The position numbers and the translations under genes were made by a program. The notes under the pieces were generated by a model, which worked only from the letters and a program-made list of their open reading frames with translations, did not search any database and was not told the DNA's origin. Source: Acidobacteriota bacterium (lineage in GTDB: Bacteria; Acidobacteriota; Terriglobia; Bryobacterales; Bryobacteraceae). From it: a DNA stretch of 50,169 nucleotides. The number at the start of each line of letters is the position of its first letter. The stretch's first letter is position 1. Positions 9,701-18,900 of this stretch are shown here, one piece after another. Location: contig JAFDVS010000036.1 of assembly GCA_018268935.1 (NCBI GenBank), positions 1 through 50,169 on the forward strand, written 5' to 3'.

Positions 9701-10389
9701 ACGTTTCCGCGAACACCGCAAGCGTGCCGAGAGGGTTTCTGGTGAAAGGTGTGAATATCGGCCAGTCCGCCACCAACCAGGAGATCGCCGTGCCTTTCCT
9801 GCAAGACGGCGTAAACGTACCGCAACCCTTCACCGATGTTCCCGTGGGGCACACGTTCTTCAATCACATCGCGATCCTGAAGAACCGCAACGTCACCCGC
9901 GGCTGCAGCTTCGATGGGCAGCGCTATTGCCTGTCGGATACCGTGACACGCGCCGACATGGCGTCGTTCCTGATGCGGGCGATGAGTCTTGCGGCCCCGG
10001 GAGGCAGTAGTTTCACGAGCAGTGCTCCTTACTTCGACGACGTTCCTCCCACGCACCCGGCCTATCTCGCCATACAAGCCATTCGAGCCGCCGGCATCAC
10101 CTTCGGGTGCACGGCCATTCCATCGAATTACTGCCCGGACACTCCATTGACGCGCGGCCAGATGGCGGCGCTCATCGTGCGGGCCAAGGTGCAAAGCGAC
10201 AACTTCGCCTACAACGGCACACCTTATTTCACCGATGTTCCCGCGACGCATCCGTTCTTCCGCCACATCCAGAAGCTGCGCGATCTGGGAGTGACGCTCG
10301 GCTGCACGACGACCACATTCTGTCCCGACGCACCGAACACGCGCGGCGAAATGGCGGCATTCATCGTGCGCGCGTTCCTGTCGCAGTAA
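6727..10389 (+). CDS. Large secreted SBBP-repeat / BACON / S-layer-homology domain protein
   Basis: 1220 residues, extracellular or surface-attached. A weak signal peptide (MLDLFLVFLTAAAEGYAQ) is followed by a DUF7948-like N-terminal domain (about 60-240), SBBP-type beta-propeller repeats (about 250-660), four BACON-like beta-sandwich modules opening with a Cys (about 671, 766, 849 and 937) and three SLH-like repeats (starting about 1036, 1103 and 1167). Each SLH repeat carries the pattern FxDVPxxHPxxxxI and a loop with two Cys (for example GCTAIPSNYC) before TRxxMAxFxxRA. BACON modules often bind glycans or mucin-like surfaces, and SLH repeats usually anchor proteins to cell-wall polymers. 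An upstream ATG at 6670 is in frame but would put 19 non-signal residues first, so 6727 is preferred. It ends six bases before the convergent DUF1501 gene. Confidence 0.85.
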   Translation: MLDLFLVFLTAAAEGYAQNGARPRLDANACSFRTGGAARALCASVQAAKPDGMMRIPLLFEENRGQGADAAYVVRAGAAEVGFGSAITYRGSGGLYRVEFAGANPKVRATGEQRQAAHVNYYRGAMRAEGVPVFGSLRYRGLYAGIDLLYHGKNGELEYDFQVAPGANPRAIVLRFSSEARLRLMPDGDLEVRSGKETMRHKRPVAYQEIAGHRRDVPAWFRLDGNTVGFTVAPYERRHALTIDPVLKFSTSFLTSISGLASDPNGNTFIALATQNAYPYSGADPDVQYLKLDTAGKLIYKTVVGGLGIETNSGIVADSQGNLFSTGTSSSANYPVNGATCSAIAADAYITKLSPTGALVASRCYGGAYAETVAGIGIDNAGAVYVAGSTESTDLPVTSPVVQSQKRRVNSTLGYVAKFDNGNLSLVYSTYFGNLADVTVLGIAVDAGGSVVVGGKTSPQGFPLTAGAYYTTPVAGPSQGFLAKINAAGNGLVYATLLPSTDINDKLLFGVDEGGQVYVLQIGPTSFGGYTPYTPWRVVRLNAQGTASTMDKVLPFLYGPSAISVDRSGSMLIASQDTSAVAPTADALQVRQSSSAANLALKLDNAANVQYASPLPALTRLVRIAGNDILVALESIFLNDKSFPTTPGTYTDLTEPYFSSGNGVFRMSVPGGCTPELQAGTSLTIPVAGASGTLQVRAPDNCTWVAMVGAYSSSWLQITGARSGTGNGTLNYLAYPLSGSEPGRVATLFLSAANSYDFQQGQPPACQLTNPPQGVFSLQASPAFFAFQLSLPDGCAWTVSPNAAWIRTLGASSGKGTATVNFEAAANDGLARTGTILVAGQNIIVNQEACSYQLTNFGSLTGLAQIMPVSAIAPLGCNWNISSDSSWLQFDVPSSATRSGGAQLTMTVQQNPSSSARSAIVTMGPRQFTLTQQGLACPFTLSTANAIVPSGGGAASVQATSNSTCLISASFSSTAVSGYGGVISGSSTLNFNVSANTASVPRGFLVKGVNIGQSATNQEIAVPFLQDGVNVPQPFTDVPVGHTFFNHIAILKNRNVTRGCSFDGQRYCLSDTVTRADMASFLMRAMSLAAPGGSSFTSSAPYFDDVPPTHPAYLAIQAIRAAGITFGCTAIPSNYCPDTPLTRGQMAALIVRAKVQSDNFAYNGTPYFTDVPATHPFFRHIQKLRDLGVTLGCTTTTFCPDAPNTRGEMAAFIVRAFLSQ

Positions 10390-10395
10390 CGGGGA

Positions 10396-11823
10396 TTAAG
10401 CGAGCAGCTTGGCGACCACTTTACCGGCCACGTCGGTGAGGCGGAAATCGCGGCCCTGGAAGCGATAGGTGAGCTTCTGATGATCCATGCCGAGCAGATG
10501 GAGCATGGTCGCGTGGAGATCGTGGACGTGCACCTGATCCTCGACGGCGTGAAAGCCGATGTCGTCGGTTTCGCCGATGGTTTGACCAGGCTTCGTTCCG
10601 CCACCGGCCACCCACGTGGAGTAGGCATCGATGTGATGATTGCGTCCGACAGCCTGCCCCTTCTCTCCGTCGCTCAAGGGAGTGCGGCCGAATTCCCCGC
10701 CCCAGATGACCAGTGTCTGATCGAGCAATCCACGTTGCTTTAGATCCTGCACCAGGGCAGCGGACGGCCGGTCCACTTCGCGGCACACCTTCTCCATTCC
10801 GCTTTTGATGGAGGCGTGATGATCCCAATCGGTGTGGTACACCTGCACACAGCGCACGCCGCGCTCCACCAGGCGGCGGGCGAGCAGGCAATTATTGGCG
10901 AACGAAGTCTTGCCGGGCTCGGCTCCATACAACTCCAGGGTGGCTTTCGATTCGCCGGCGAGATTCATGAGGTCAGGCCCTGAAGTCTGCATGCGGAACG
11001 CCGTTTCATAAGCCGCGATGCGGGTGGCGATTTCATCATCGCCGGTCTGTTCGAAGCGCATCGTGTTCAGGTCGCGAATGGCATCGAGGGCACGCTGCTG
11101 GCGTGAGGGAGTCACACCGGGTTGCGAGCCAAGATTGAAGACAGGTTCGCTGCCGGGCAGGAACGGAACGCCCTGATAGGCGGTGGGGAGAAAGCCGGAG
11201 CCCCAGATGAGAGGTCCGTTGCGAGGCCCGCGCGGGCCGCTTTGCAGGGCCACAAATCCCGGCAGGTTATCCGACTCCGAACCCAGCCCGTAGGTGATCC
11301 ACGCGCCCATCGACGGGCGCCCCGGCACGATCGACCCGGTATGGGCAAACACCTTGGCCGGAGCATGATTGAAGTTTTCCGTCTTCATGGTATTGATGAC
11401 GGCGATGTCGTCGACGGTGGAAGCAATGCGCGGCAGCAATTCGGAGATCCATGTGCCGGCATTGCCGTGACGGGCGAACTTCCACGGCGACCCCAGCATT
11501 TTCTGATGGGCCATGCGCTCCATGAAGGCGAAGCGCTTCCCCTTCATGAAGCTTTCGGGCGGAGTCTGGCCATCGAGTTCCTGCAGCTTCGGCTTATACG
11601 CATACATGTCCAGGTGTGATGGCCCGCCGGCCATGAACAGGTAGATGACGCTCTTCGCTTTGGCTGGAAACTGCGGAGGCTTGGCCGCCATGGGATTCTT
11701 CACCGCTGCCTGCAATCCACGGGCAAGCAGCGAACCCAAAGCGAGTTTGCCCACGCCGACTCCACAATCGCGGAAGAAATGGCGGCGTGTTTCGAGTAGT
11801 GTGAGCCGGTCTTCGTTGGTCAT
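10396..11823 (-). CDS. DUF1501 domain-containing protein
   Basis: 475 residues with a twin-arginine leader (TRRHFFRDCGVGVG, R13-R14), so exported folded. The body is DUF1501, a family related to the sulfatase/alkaline-phosphatase fold: FMAGGPSHLDMYAYKP near the start and VIWGGEFGRTP with NHH in the C-terminal half are its hallmarks. The reaction is not established. It lies three bases after the PSD1/DUF1553 gene on the same strand. This two-gene arrangement recurs widely in planctomycetes and acidobacteria, which implies a shared, probably periplasmic, task often suspected to involve polysaccharide breakdown. Confidence 0.9.
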   Translation of the reverse strand: MTNEDRLTLLETRRHFFRDCGVGVGKLALGSLLARGLQAAVKNPMAAKPPQFPAKAKSVIYLFMAGGPSHLDMYAYKPKLQELDGQTPPESFMKGKRFAFMERMAHQKMLGSPWKFARHGNAGTWISELLPRIASTVDDIAVINTMKTENFNHAPAKVFAHTGSIVPGRPSMGAWITYGLGSESDNLPGFVALQSGPRGPRNGPLIWGSGFLPTAYQGVPFLPGSEPVFNLGSQPGVTPSRQQRALDAIRDLNTMRFEQTGDDEIATRIAAYETAFRMQTSGPDLMNLAGESKATLELYGAEPGKTSFANNCLLARRLVERGVRCVQVYHTDWDHHASIKSGMEKVCREVDRPSAALVQDLKQRGLLDQTLVIWGGEFGRTPLSDGEKGQAVGRNHHIDAYSTWVAGGGTKPGQTIGETDDIGFHAVEDQVHVHDLHATMLHLLGMDHQKLTYRFQGRDFRLTDVAGKVVAKLLA

Positions 11824-11826
11824 GTG

Positions 11827-14187
11827 CTATTCCCGGGTAATGAATTCGTCCATGTTGAGGATGACGCGGGCCATGGTGGTCCAGGCAGCGAGTTCCAGGC
11901 GATCGACATCTTTGGGTGCAGTGGAAGCAAGCAGTTTGCCGGCTTCCTCGGGATGCGTGGCCAGATCGTCGCGCTCGGTGGCAAGCAGTGTTTGCAGCCG
12001 CTCCCGTTCCTTGGCGTGCGGCTGGCGCGCCAGCGCGACACGGAAGGCATGATCGAGGCGGAGGCCGGGGGTCGATTCGCGCAGCAGGCGGAGAGCGAAG
12101 GCTTGCGCCATTTCGTGAAACGCCGTGTCGTTCATCAGTGTGAGCGCCTGGAGCGGCGTGTTGGAACGATTGCGGCGCGTGCAGGCGGTCATCCCGTTGG
12201 GTGCGTCGAAGACGATGAGCGCCGGGTGCGGCGTCACGCGCCAGAAGAAGGTGTACATGCCTCTCCGGTAGCGATCCTCACCGCTCGAAGCCTTCCACAC
12301 CTTTTTGATCTGGCTGGCCGACATGGCAGCCGCGGGTTGCGGCGGGAAAACGCTCGGCCCGCCCACCTTGGGGCTCAGCAGACCGCTAGCAACCAAGGAG
12401 ACATCGCGCACGATTTCCGAATCGAGCCGCAAGCGTGTCTGGCGTGCCAGCAGCAGATTGCGTGGATCGGATTCCATCAAGTCATCGCGTGCCTCAGAGG
12501 ATTGCCGGTAGACCGCGGAATTGAGAATCAGGCGGTGGATGTGCTTGCGGCTCCAGCCGGAGTCCATGAGCTCCGCGGCGAGCCAATCGAGCAGTTCGGG
12601 ATGCGTGGGCGGAGTGCCCTGGGTGCCGAAGTCGTTCTCGGTTTCCACGATGCCGCGGCCGAAGTATTCCTGCCAGATGCGATTGACAGCCACTCGCGCC
12701 AGCAGCGGATTGTCGCGTGCCGTCAGCCAGCGTGCGAAATCGAGGCGATTGAGCGGGGTCTCGCGAGCGGGCAGTGCGCCAAGGAACGAAGGCGTATTCG
12801 GATAGACGCGATCGCCCTTGTGCAGATAGTCCCCACTGAGCATGATGTGCGTTTCCCGCGGGCGGGGAAGCTCGCGCTGGATCATCGAACCTTCCAGGCC
12901 CTTCGGCAGCAAAGTCTGCAAGCGCGCAATCTCGGCTTCCGTTTCCTTGACAAACGGGTCATCGGCCTTGACCTTGTTCTCGCGCTTGTAGTCGGTGAGT
13001 TTTTCGTCGAGCGTGACAAGCTTCAGCAGGACGTCATTGCGCCGCTCGATGACATCGGGAGCGGCGAACTCCACCAGCGGCCCGTGCACATGCACCAGAT
13101 TGTTGAAGCGGGCATTGTAGCGGGGCCGATCCTCGCTCCAGTCATCGGTGCTGTTGAAGAAGGCGTACAACTGGTAGTACTCGCGATTGGAGATCGGGTC
13201 GTACTTGTGATCGTGGCAGCGGGCACAGCCGACGCTCAGGCCGAGAAAGACAGTGCCGGTGGTATCCACGCGATCCACAACGGCTTCGGTGCGGTATTGT
13301 TCCCGGTCGGTGCCGGCTTCGATCTGAATGGGCGAGTTGCGATGAAAGCCCGTAGCGATGAGTTGATCATTCGTTGCATTGGGCAGCAGGTCGCCGGCGA
13401 GTTGTTCCAGCACGAAACGGTCAAACGGCATGTCGTTCTGGGTGGCACGAATGACCCAATCGCGATAGCGCCAGATCTGGCGCGGTTCATCGCGGGAGCC
13501 TCCGTCGGAATCGGCGTAGCGGGCCTGATCCAACCAGCGGCGGGCCCAACGCTCGCCGTAATGGGGCGAGTCCAGCGCCCTTGCGACCCATTGCTGCCAG
13601 GCATCAGGGCGCGTGTCGTTGAGGAAGGCCTGTAGTTCGTCAGGCGAGGGCGGCAGGCCGGCTGCATCGAGGAACAAGCGCCGCAAGAGCGTTCCTTTGG
13701 GGGCTTCGGGAGAGGGCGTCATCCGCGCCTTTTCGAGACGGGCAAGAATGAAACGATCCACCGGCGTGCGCGCCCAGGGTGCATTGCGGACCTCAGGGAC
13801 CAGCGGCCGTTTCACCGGGGCGAATGCCCAATGGTTGGGTTTGGCATCGGTTTTGACGAACGCCGACTCGGGCATACTCGCACCGGCGGTGATCCATTTC
13901 TCAACGATGGCGATTTCTTCCTGCTTCAGTTTGTAGGAAGGCGGCATACGCAGATTGCCTTCCTGCCGGATGGCTTCGAGGATTCGCGCCGGGCTGCCGC
14001 CGCGTTTGCCGCCTTTGAGAAGCTCAGTGCGGGTAGCAATGGAGAAATTGCTCATCTTGAGCTTCTGGTTATGGCAGCCGAGGCAATTGCGCTCCAGGAT
14101 CGGACGCACTTCACGGTCGAAGACGGGTTGCTGTGCGGCGAGAAGGACGGAGAATGCCAGCCAGAGAAACATGATCGTTGCTAGCAT
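11827..14187 (-). CDS. PSD1 / DUF1549-DUF1553 protein with planctomycete-type cytochrome c motif
   Basis: 786 residues. After a signal segment ([15 protein letters not shown]) comes a PSCyt1-type domain with one haem c site, C35-LG-C38-H39, and a later MPP-containing loop (LRMPPSYKL) that could supply an axial Met. The remainder is DUF1549 (ending near ARYADSDGG...RYRDWVI) and DUF1553 in the C-terminal half ([19 protein letters not shown]...HPELLDWLA). Biochemistry is unknown, but the haem argues for electron transfer or oxidation in the periplasm alongside the DUF1501 product. The start could be 14187 or the ATG five codons later (MFLWLAF). It is divergently transcribed from the copper cluster with 65 bases between start codons. 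Confidence 0.9.
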   Translation of the reverse strand: MLATIMFLWLAFSVLLAAQQPVFDREVRPILERNCLGCHNQKLKMSNFSIATRTELLKGGKRGGSPARILEAIRQEGNLRMPPSYKLKQEEIAIVEKWITAGASMPESAFVKTDAKPNHWAFAPVKRPLVPEVRNAPWARTPVDRFILARLEKARMTPSPEAPKGTLLRRLFLDAAGLPPSPDELQAFLNDTRPDAWQQWVARALDSPHYGERWARRWLDQARYADSDGGSRDEPRQIWRYRDWVIRATQNDMPFDRFVLEQLAGDLLPNATNDQLIATGFHRNSPIQIEAGTDREQYRTEAVVDRVDTTGTVFLGLSVGCARCHDHKYDPISNREYYQLYAFFNSTDDWSEDRPRYNARFNNLVHVHGPLVEFAAPDVIERRNDVLLKLVTLDEKLTDYKRENKVKADDPFVKETEAEIARLQTLLPKGLEGSMIQRELPRPRETHIMLSGDYLHKGDRVYPNTPSFLGALPARETPLNRLDFARWLTARDNPLLARVAVNRIWQEYFGRGIVETENDFGTQGTPPTHPELLDWLAAELMDSGWSRKHIHRLILNSAVYRQSSEARDDLMESDPRNLLLARQTRLRLDSEIVRDVSLVASGLLSPKVGGPSVFPPQPAAAMSASQIKKVWKASSGEDRYRRGMYTFFWRVTPHPALIVFDAPNGMTACTRRNRSNTPLQALTLMNDTAFHEMAQAFALRLLRESTPGLRLDHAFRVALARQPHAKERERLQTLLATERDDLATHPEEAGKLLASTAPKDVDRLELAAWTTMARVILNMDEFITRE

Positions 14188-14240
14188 ATCACCGCGTCGA
14201 TTTTTTCGGGGTATTTATCGCCAAATGCGATAGTCCCGTG

Positions 14241-14246
14241 TATGAT
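14241..14246 (+). promoter_or_regulatory. -10 box TATGAT before the copper cluster
   Basis: TATGAT ends six bases before the ATG at 14253, in the gap between the divergent PSD1 gene and the small Cys-rich protein. There is no Shine-Dalgarno sequence and no clear -35. If used, the transcript of the whole plus-strand cluster would begin at or beside its first start codon. Confidence 0.4.
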
Positions 14247-14252
14247 GTGAAG

Positions 14253-14630
14253 ATGCGGCAATTGTGGGCAGCAATACTGTTGGCAGTATTCAGCGCCCCT
14301 CTTGTTACACCGCTGGTATCGGCGCAGCCGGAATCGAAACTTCCCCCTTGTTGCCGGCGCGATGGCAAACATCGTTGCGCGATGATGGCGAAGGCGGCAC
14401 TGCCCGATGACGGCACAGCATCGCTTCGCAGCGGGGGGATGAAATGCCCGCTGTATCCTGCGGGCAAATCGGTACCGGCGCCTATCGCGGGATATCCGCC
14501 GCCGCACTTTTCCATCGCCTTGCATGGGGCGGCCGAAGGCGGCGTGGGCGTAATCCTCACTGTCGATTGCCGCAGGCTGTTTGAAAGCTGTTCCGCGTCG
14601 AAACGCGGCCCTCCCGCCCTGTTTTCCTAA
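14253..14630 (+). CDS. Small secreted Cys-rich protein, possible metal binding
   Basis: 125 residues with a clear signal peptide (MRQLWAAILLAVFSAPLVTP, cleaved near SAQ). The mature start holds CCRRDGKHRC followed by AMM and later GMKC; together these place Cys, His and Met close together. That composition suits a soft metal such as Cu(I), but this is inference and I recognise no named family. It opens the plus-strand cluster containing the MbnP-like and CusF-like genes, 62 bases before the next gene. The same codon-phase pattern continues to the stop and no other frame in this interval looks coding. The downstream half is Pro/Gly-rich and low in predicted structure. Confidence 0.6.
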   Translation: MRQLWAAILLAVFSAPLVTPLVSAQPESKLPPCCRRDGKHRCAMMAKAALPDDGTASLRSGGMKCPLYPAGKSVPAPIAGYPPPHFSIALHGAAEGGVGVILTVDCRRLFESCSASKRGPPALFS

Positions 14631-14681
14631 ATCAATTCCTTACATTGTTTTTCCACAATAACGCGCAATAGCGGCGCGTAT

Positions 14682-14687
14682 AGGAGT
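14682..14687 (+). promoter_or_regulatory. Ribosome binding site setting a GTG start
   Basis: The AGGAG core here lies about seven bases before the GTG at 14693. It supports that GTG, which begins directly with the signal peptide of the propeller protein, as the real start. Confidence 0.6.
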
Positions 14688-14692
14688 TTTTT

Positions 14693-15901
14693 GTGCGGAC
14701 TCTTCATCGCTGCCTGACGGCAGCCTGGGTAGTAGTGTGTCTGAACGCCGAGGTAAGGCGAATCGACCCACCGGCGGAGGCCGAAAGCGGCATGCCGTTT
14801 CTCACCAACGGGCCCGGCGGAGCAGTGTATCTGTCGTGGATCGACCCGCTCAAGGACAAGCAGCATGCCCTGCGATTCTCCCGCTGGAGCGGATCGGCAT
14901 GGAGCCAGCCGGAGACGGCGGCCCAAGGGGCAAACTGGTTTGTGAATTGGGGAGACTTTCCCTCACTGGCGGTGCTGGCCGATGGAACCATGCTGGCGCA
15001 CTGGCTGACGAGAAACCAGGTGGGCGGCAAGTACGGATATGGAATCCGGGTGGCGCGCCGCAATGCAGCGACACAGCAGTGGAGCGAGATTCACGGAATG
15101 AGCTTGGAGGAAAAGGAAGACTATGCCGGCTTCCTGACGTTTGTGCCGAATGAGGCGGCCGCGATCTATCTTTCGCCGCCGGCGGATGGAGGACACGGAT
15201 CGCACGGAGAGCAACATAGCCATCGGAAGACCGTACGGTTCGTGTCGTTCTCCGTATCAGGTCAACTGATCTCCGACAAGGAACTGGACGCAGACGCCTG
15301 CTCCTGCTGCCAGACGGCGATTGGAAAGACGCGGAGCGGGCTGATCGCTGCCTACCGCGATCATCTGCCTGGTGAAATCCGCGACATCTCCGTGGTGCGT
15401 TACGCCGACGGAGCGTGGACGCAGCCTCGGGTGCTGCATAACGACGGATGGAAGATCCATGGATGCCCAACGGACGGGCCCGCCATCAGTTCGGCGGATG
15501 GCGCGGTGGCGATCACATGGCTCACGCGTGCCGGAGACGTCCCCAAGATCCAGGTGGCATTGAGCGCGGATGAAGGGCGCACGTTCGGCGCTCCAAAGCG
15601 CGTGGATGGAGGCAACCCGGCCGGGCGGCCTGCCATCACCGCCTATGGCGCAGGCTACCTCATCGTGTGGCTGGAGAAGACCGCCAGCACAGAGGCGGAG
15701 ATTCGGGCGCGGAGAGTGGACCGGGACGGCACGTTGCATCGCGCGTTCTCCGTTGCCACGGCCACATCGGGCCGCGCCACGGGCTTTCCCAAGGTGGCGG
15801 TGAGTGGGGATCAGGTTCTATTTGCGTGGCGGGCTGAGCGGGTACGCGCCGCCCTGTTGACAAAGAAAGAAATCGAAGAGAAGGAAAAAGAACAAAAATG
15901 A
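14693..15901 (+). CDS. Secreted BNR/sialidase-like beta-propeller with CSCC motif
   Basis: 402 residues, GTG start behind AGGAG. A signal peptide (about 1-19) is followed by repeated strand blocks typical of sialidase-like propellers: GGAVYLSWIDP, PSLAVLADGTMLAHWL, GLIAAYRDH, AVAITWLTR, GYLIVWLE and DQVLFAWR. One Asp-box-like turn is present (SADEGRTFGAP). A His-rich loop (GGHGSHGEQHSHRK, about 167-179) and a tight Cys cluster in DACSCCQT (C203, C205, C206) are unlike glycan-cleaving sialidases and suggest metal binding. I therefore do not call it a sialidase. The stop overlaps the start of the TonB receptor by four bases. The tail is highly charged (EIEEKEKEQK). Its place beside MbnP/MbnH-type genes suggests a periplasmic or surface copper role. 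Confidence 0.75.
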   Translation: MRTLHRCLTAAWVVVCLNAEVRRIDPPAEAESGMPFLTNGPGGAVYLSWIDPLKDKQHALRFSRWSGSAWSQPETAAQGANWFVNWGDFPSLAVLADGTMLAHWLTRNQVGGKYGYGIRVARRNAATQQWSEIHGMSLEEKEDYAGFLTFVPNEAAAIYLSPPADGGHGSHGEQHSHRKTVRFVSFSVSGQLISDKELDADACSCCQTAIGKTRSGLIAAYRDHLPGEIRDISVVRYADGAWTQPRVLHNDGWKIHGCPTDGPAISSADGAVAITWLTRAGDVPKIQVALSADEGRTFGAPKRVDGGNPAGRPAITAYGAGYLIVWLEKTASTEAEIRARRVDRDGTLHRAFSVATATSGRATGFPKVAVSGDQVLFAWRAERVRAALLTKKEIEEKEKEQK

Positions 15902-18900
15902 AGGTTCCTGTTTTTTGCGCCGCGCTGTGTGTGGCGGCAGGGTTGGGATACGGGCAAACCTCCACGGCTGCGCTGGCGGGTGTCGTGATTGACGCCCAGG
16001 ATGCGGTCATCGGATCAGCCAGCATCACGCTGCGCGATCCGGGCCGGGGGTTTGAACGGAAGTCGGCATCGAACCCATCGGGCGGGTTTCTGTTTACCCA
16101 GCTTGCTCCCAGCACGTACGAGGTGCTGGTGGAACGCAACGGGTTCGACACGGCCAAACTGACGGGCATCGTGCTGAATGCCGGCGACCAGGGTTCGGTG
16201 CGAGTGCGGCTGAATGTCGCGGCCCGCGGGGAAGCCGTTGTGATCACGGGGGAAGCTCCGCTGGTTCGCGAAGCACCGTCGGTGGCTACGAGTGTGGACC
16301 GCCGATTCATTGAGAATCAGCCTTTGAACGGGCGCAGTTTTCAGAGTTTGATTCATCTTGCGCCCGGCGTGGTGATCACGCCGACCAGCGTTGTGTCGCA
16401 GGGACAGTTCTCGGTGAACGGGCAGCGGCCTGGCGCCAACTACTTCAGCGTCGATGGCGTGGGCGCCAATTTCGGATTGCCGGCCGCAACCTCGCCCTAT
16501 GAAGGAGCGGGCGGCGGGGTGCCGTCGTTTACCGCGCAAGGCGGCACGAGTTCCCTTGCTTCGGTGGACGCGGTGCAGGAGTTCACGGTGCAGACTTCCA
16601 CCTACGCTCCGGAATACGGAAGGCAACCGGGAGCACAAGTGGCGATCGTGACGCGCTCCGGAACCAACGCGCTGCACGGAGGCGTGTTCAATTACTTCCG
16701 CAATGACAAACTGGATGCGAACAGTTGGTTCGGGAACTATAACGGAATCAAACGGCCAGCACTTCGCCAGAACGATTTCGGATTCACCACGGGCGGACCG
16801 GTGTATGTGCCGCGTCTTTATGACGGGCGCAACCGGACCTTCTTCTTTGTTTCCTATGAAGGGCTGCGCTTGCGGCAGCCTGTGGTTCTCACCGGGCTTC
16901 GTGTTCCCACATTGGCGGCCCGGCAAAATGCGACAGGCGCGGTGAAAAGCCTGCTGGAGGCCTATCCGCTACCGGTTGCCTCTGCGGTAGCGGATGCACC
17001 GCTGGAGACGCCATACACCACGGGCTTTTCGAATCCTTCCACGTTGAATGCCACCAGCGTGCGCATCGATCACGCGTTCACCTCGCGTTTCACGGTGTTC
17101 GGGCGCTTTCATCATGCTCCGTCGGAGGGCCGCGAACGCGCGCGCTATGCAACGGCAAGCTTCGTGGCCACACTTCCCAACGAGACGCAGACGGCCACGC
17201 TGGGCGCCACCATGCTGCTCACGCCTTCTCTGCATAACGATCTGCGGTTCAACCGGAGCCGCTCCATGGCGGGGCAGATCTACTATCAGGACACCTTCGG
17301 CGGAGCGAAGATGCTGTCCAACGATCTGCTGTTCCCCACCTGGGCCAATCCCGAAAAATCGCTGTACTACCTCACCATCGGAGGCGCTGACGAAAACACG
17401 ATCAGCCCCGGCACGTTCAGCCGGAACGTGCAGCGGCAGATCAACATTGTGGACACAGCGAGTTGGAACACGGGCGCGCATGCGGTGAAGATGGGCTTCG
17501 ATTACCGCCGGCTGGCGCCGACCATCGGCGGGCGGGAATACGGCAAGACGCTCACCGTTCCTACGATCACGCAGTTGGCGACGGGGATTGTGCCCTCGGC
17601 CACGGTGACGCAGATTCCGGGCTTTCTGGAGCCGCGTTATCACAACTACTCGGTGTTCGCCCAGGATGCATGGCGGGTGCATCCCCGGCTGACATTGACA
17701 TACGGCGTGCGTTGGGAAGCGAATCCCGCGCCATCGAATACACCGGCGCGCACGGTGACTGGAATCGAAAGTCCAAGCACGGCGACGATCGCGCCGCAAG
17801 GCACCAGATTCTACTCGACCCCGATGAACAACTTCGCGCCGCGTGTTGGGGTGGCATGGCAACCGGGCAACCGCGGCACTGTGATCCGGGCCGGCTTCGG
17901 CATGTTCTACGATCTCGGCTACACGTTGCTGGGCACGGCGCTGAGCCCTACCCTGTATCCGTTTGCCCGTAGCCGAACGGTGGCGAACACGCCGATTCAG
18001 GATCCGGTGCTATTTGCCGAGGCTCCAGCGGTCAACCCCAATCCTCCTTATCCGCGGCTATTCGCTTACTACAAGGATTTCGATCTGCCTCGGACCTACC
18101 AGTACAGCTTCGCGGTGGAACATCCGATCGGAATTTCCAACTCGCTTTCGCTTTCCTATGTGGGGGCAGCGGGACGTCAACTGGCGCGCGTGGAAAGCCT
18201 GCTGCCCGCGGTGTTGCGCAATCCCAGTTTCACCCGCATCGATGCGGTGAGCAGCACGGCCTACTCCGACTACAATGCGCTGCAGGCGCAATTCAAGCGG
18301 CGGATGTCGCGGCGGGTGCAGGCGCTGCTCTCTTACACCTGGGGGAAATCACTGGACACTTCGTCGGATGAATCGAACGCCAATTTCCTTCCGCCTACAT
18401 CCCGCTATCCGGTGGCAACCGATCGCGGCCCTTCGTCCTTTGACCTGCGGCACGCCTTCAACGGATCGGCCAGCTACGAATTGCCCTACGGCTTCGCGCT
18501 CGATTCGATTCTGCGCTTCCGGACGGCGACGCCGGTACTGGTGGTGACCGGGCGCGATGCCTTGGGGCTGGGAATCACCAGCGTTTCGCGCCCGGATTAC
18601 GTCAGCGGGCAGCCGCTCTACCTGGACGGAGATGGATATCCCGGCGGGCGTGTATTCAACCGAGCGGCCTTCGATGCAGCCACTCCGCAAGCACAAGGAC
18701 GGCAGGGCACGCTCGGCCGCAACGTGATGCGAGGTTTTGGATTGAGCCAGGTAGATCTTTCGGTGCGGCGCAAGTTCCGCATTTCGGAGACGGTGGGGCT
18801 CGATCTGCGCGCCGACGCCTTCAACGTATGCAACACACCGAACTTCGGAAATCCAACGGGCGTGTTGACCAGCACCAATTTCGGACGATCGACGCAGATT

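Noticed and set aside
11824..13635. 603-codon open frame on the plus strand opposite the PSD1 gene
   Set aside because: A high-GC shadow of the PSD1/DUF1553 coding sequence with no recognisable domains.
14693..15901. Calling the propeller protein a sialidase
   Set aside because: Only one Asp-box-like turn is seen and the sialidase Arg triad and Tyr cannot be placed; metal-type motifs dominate.
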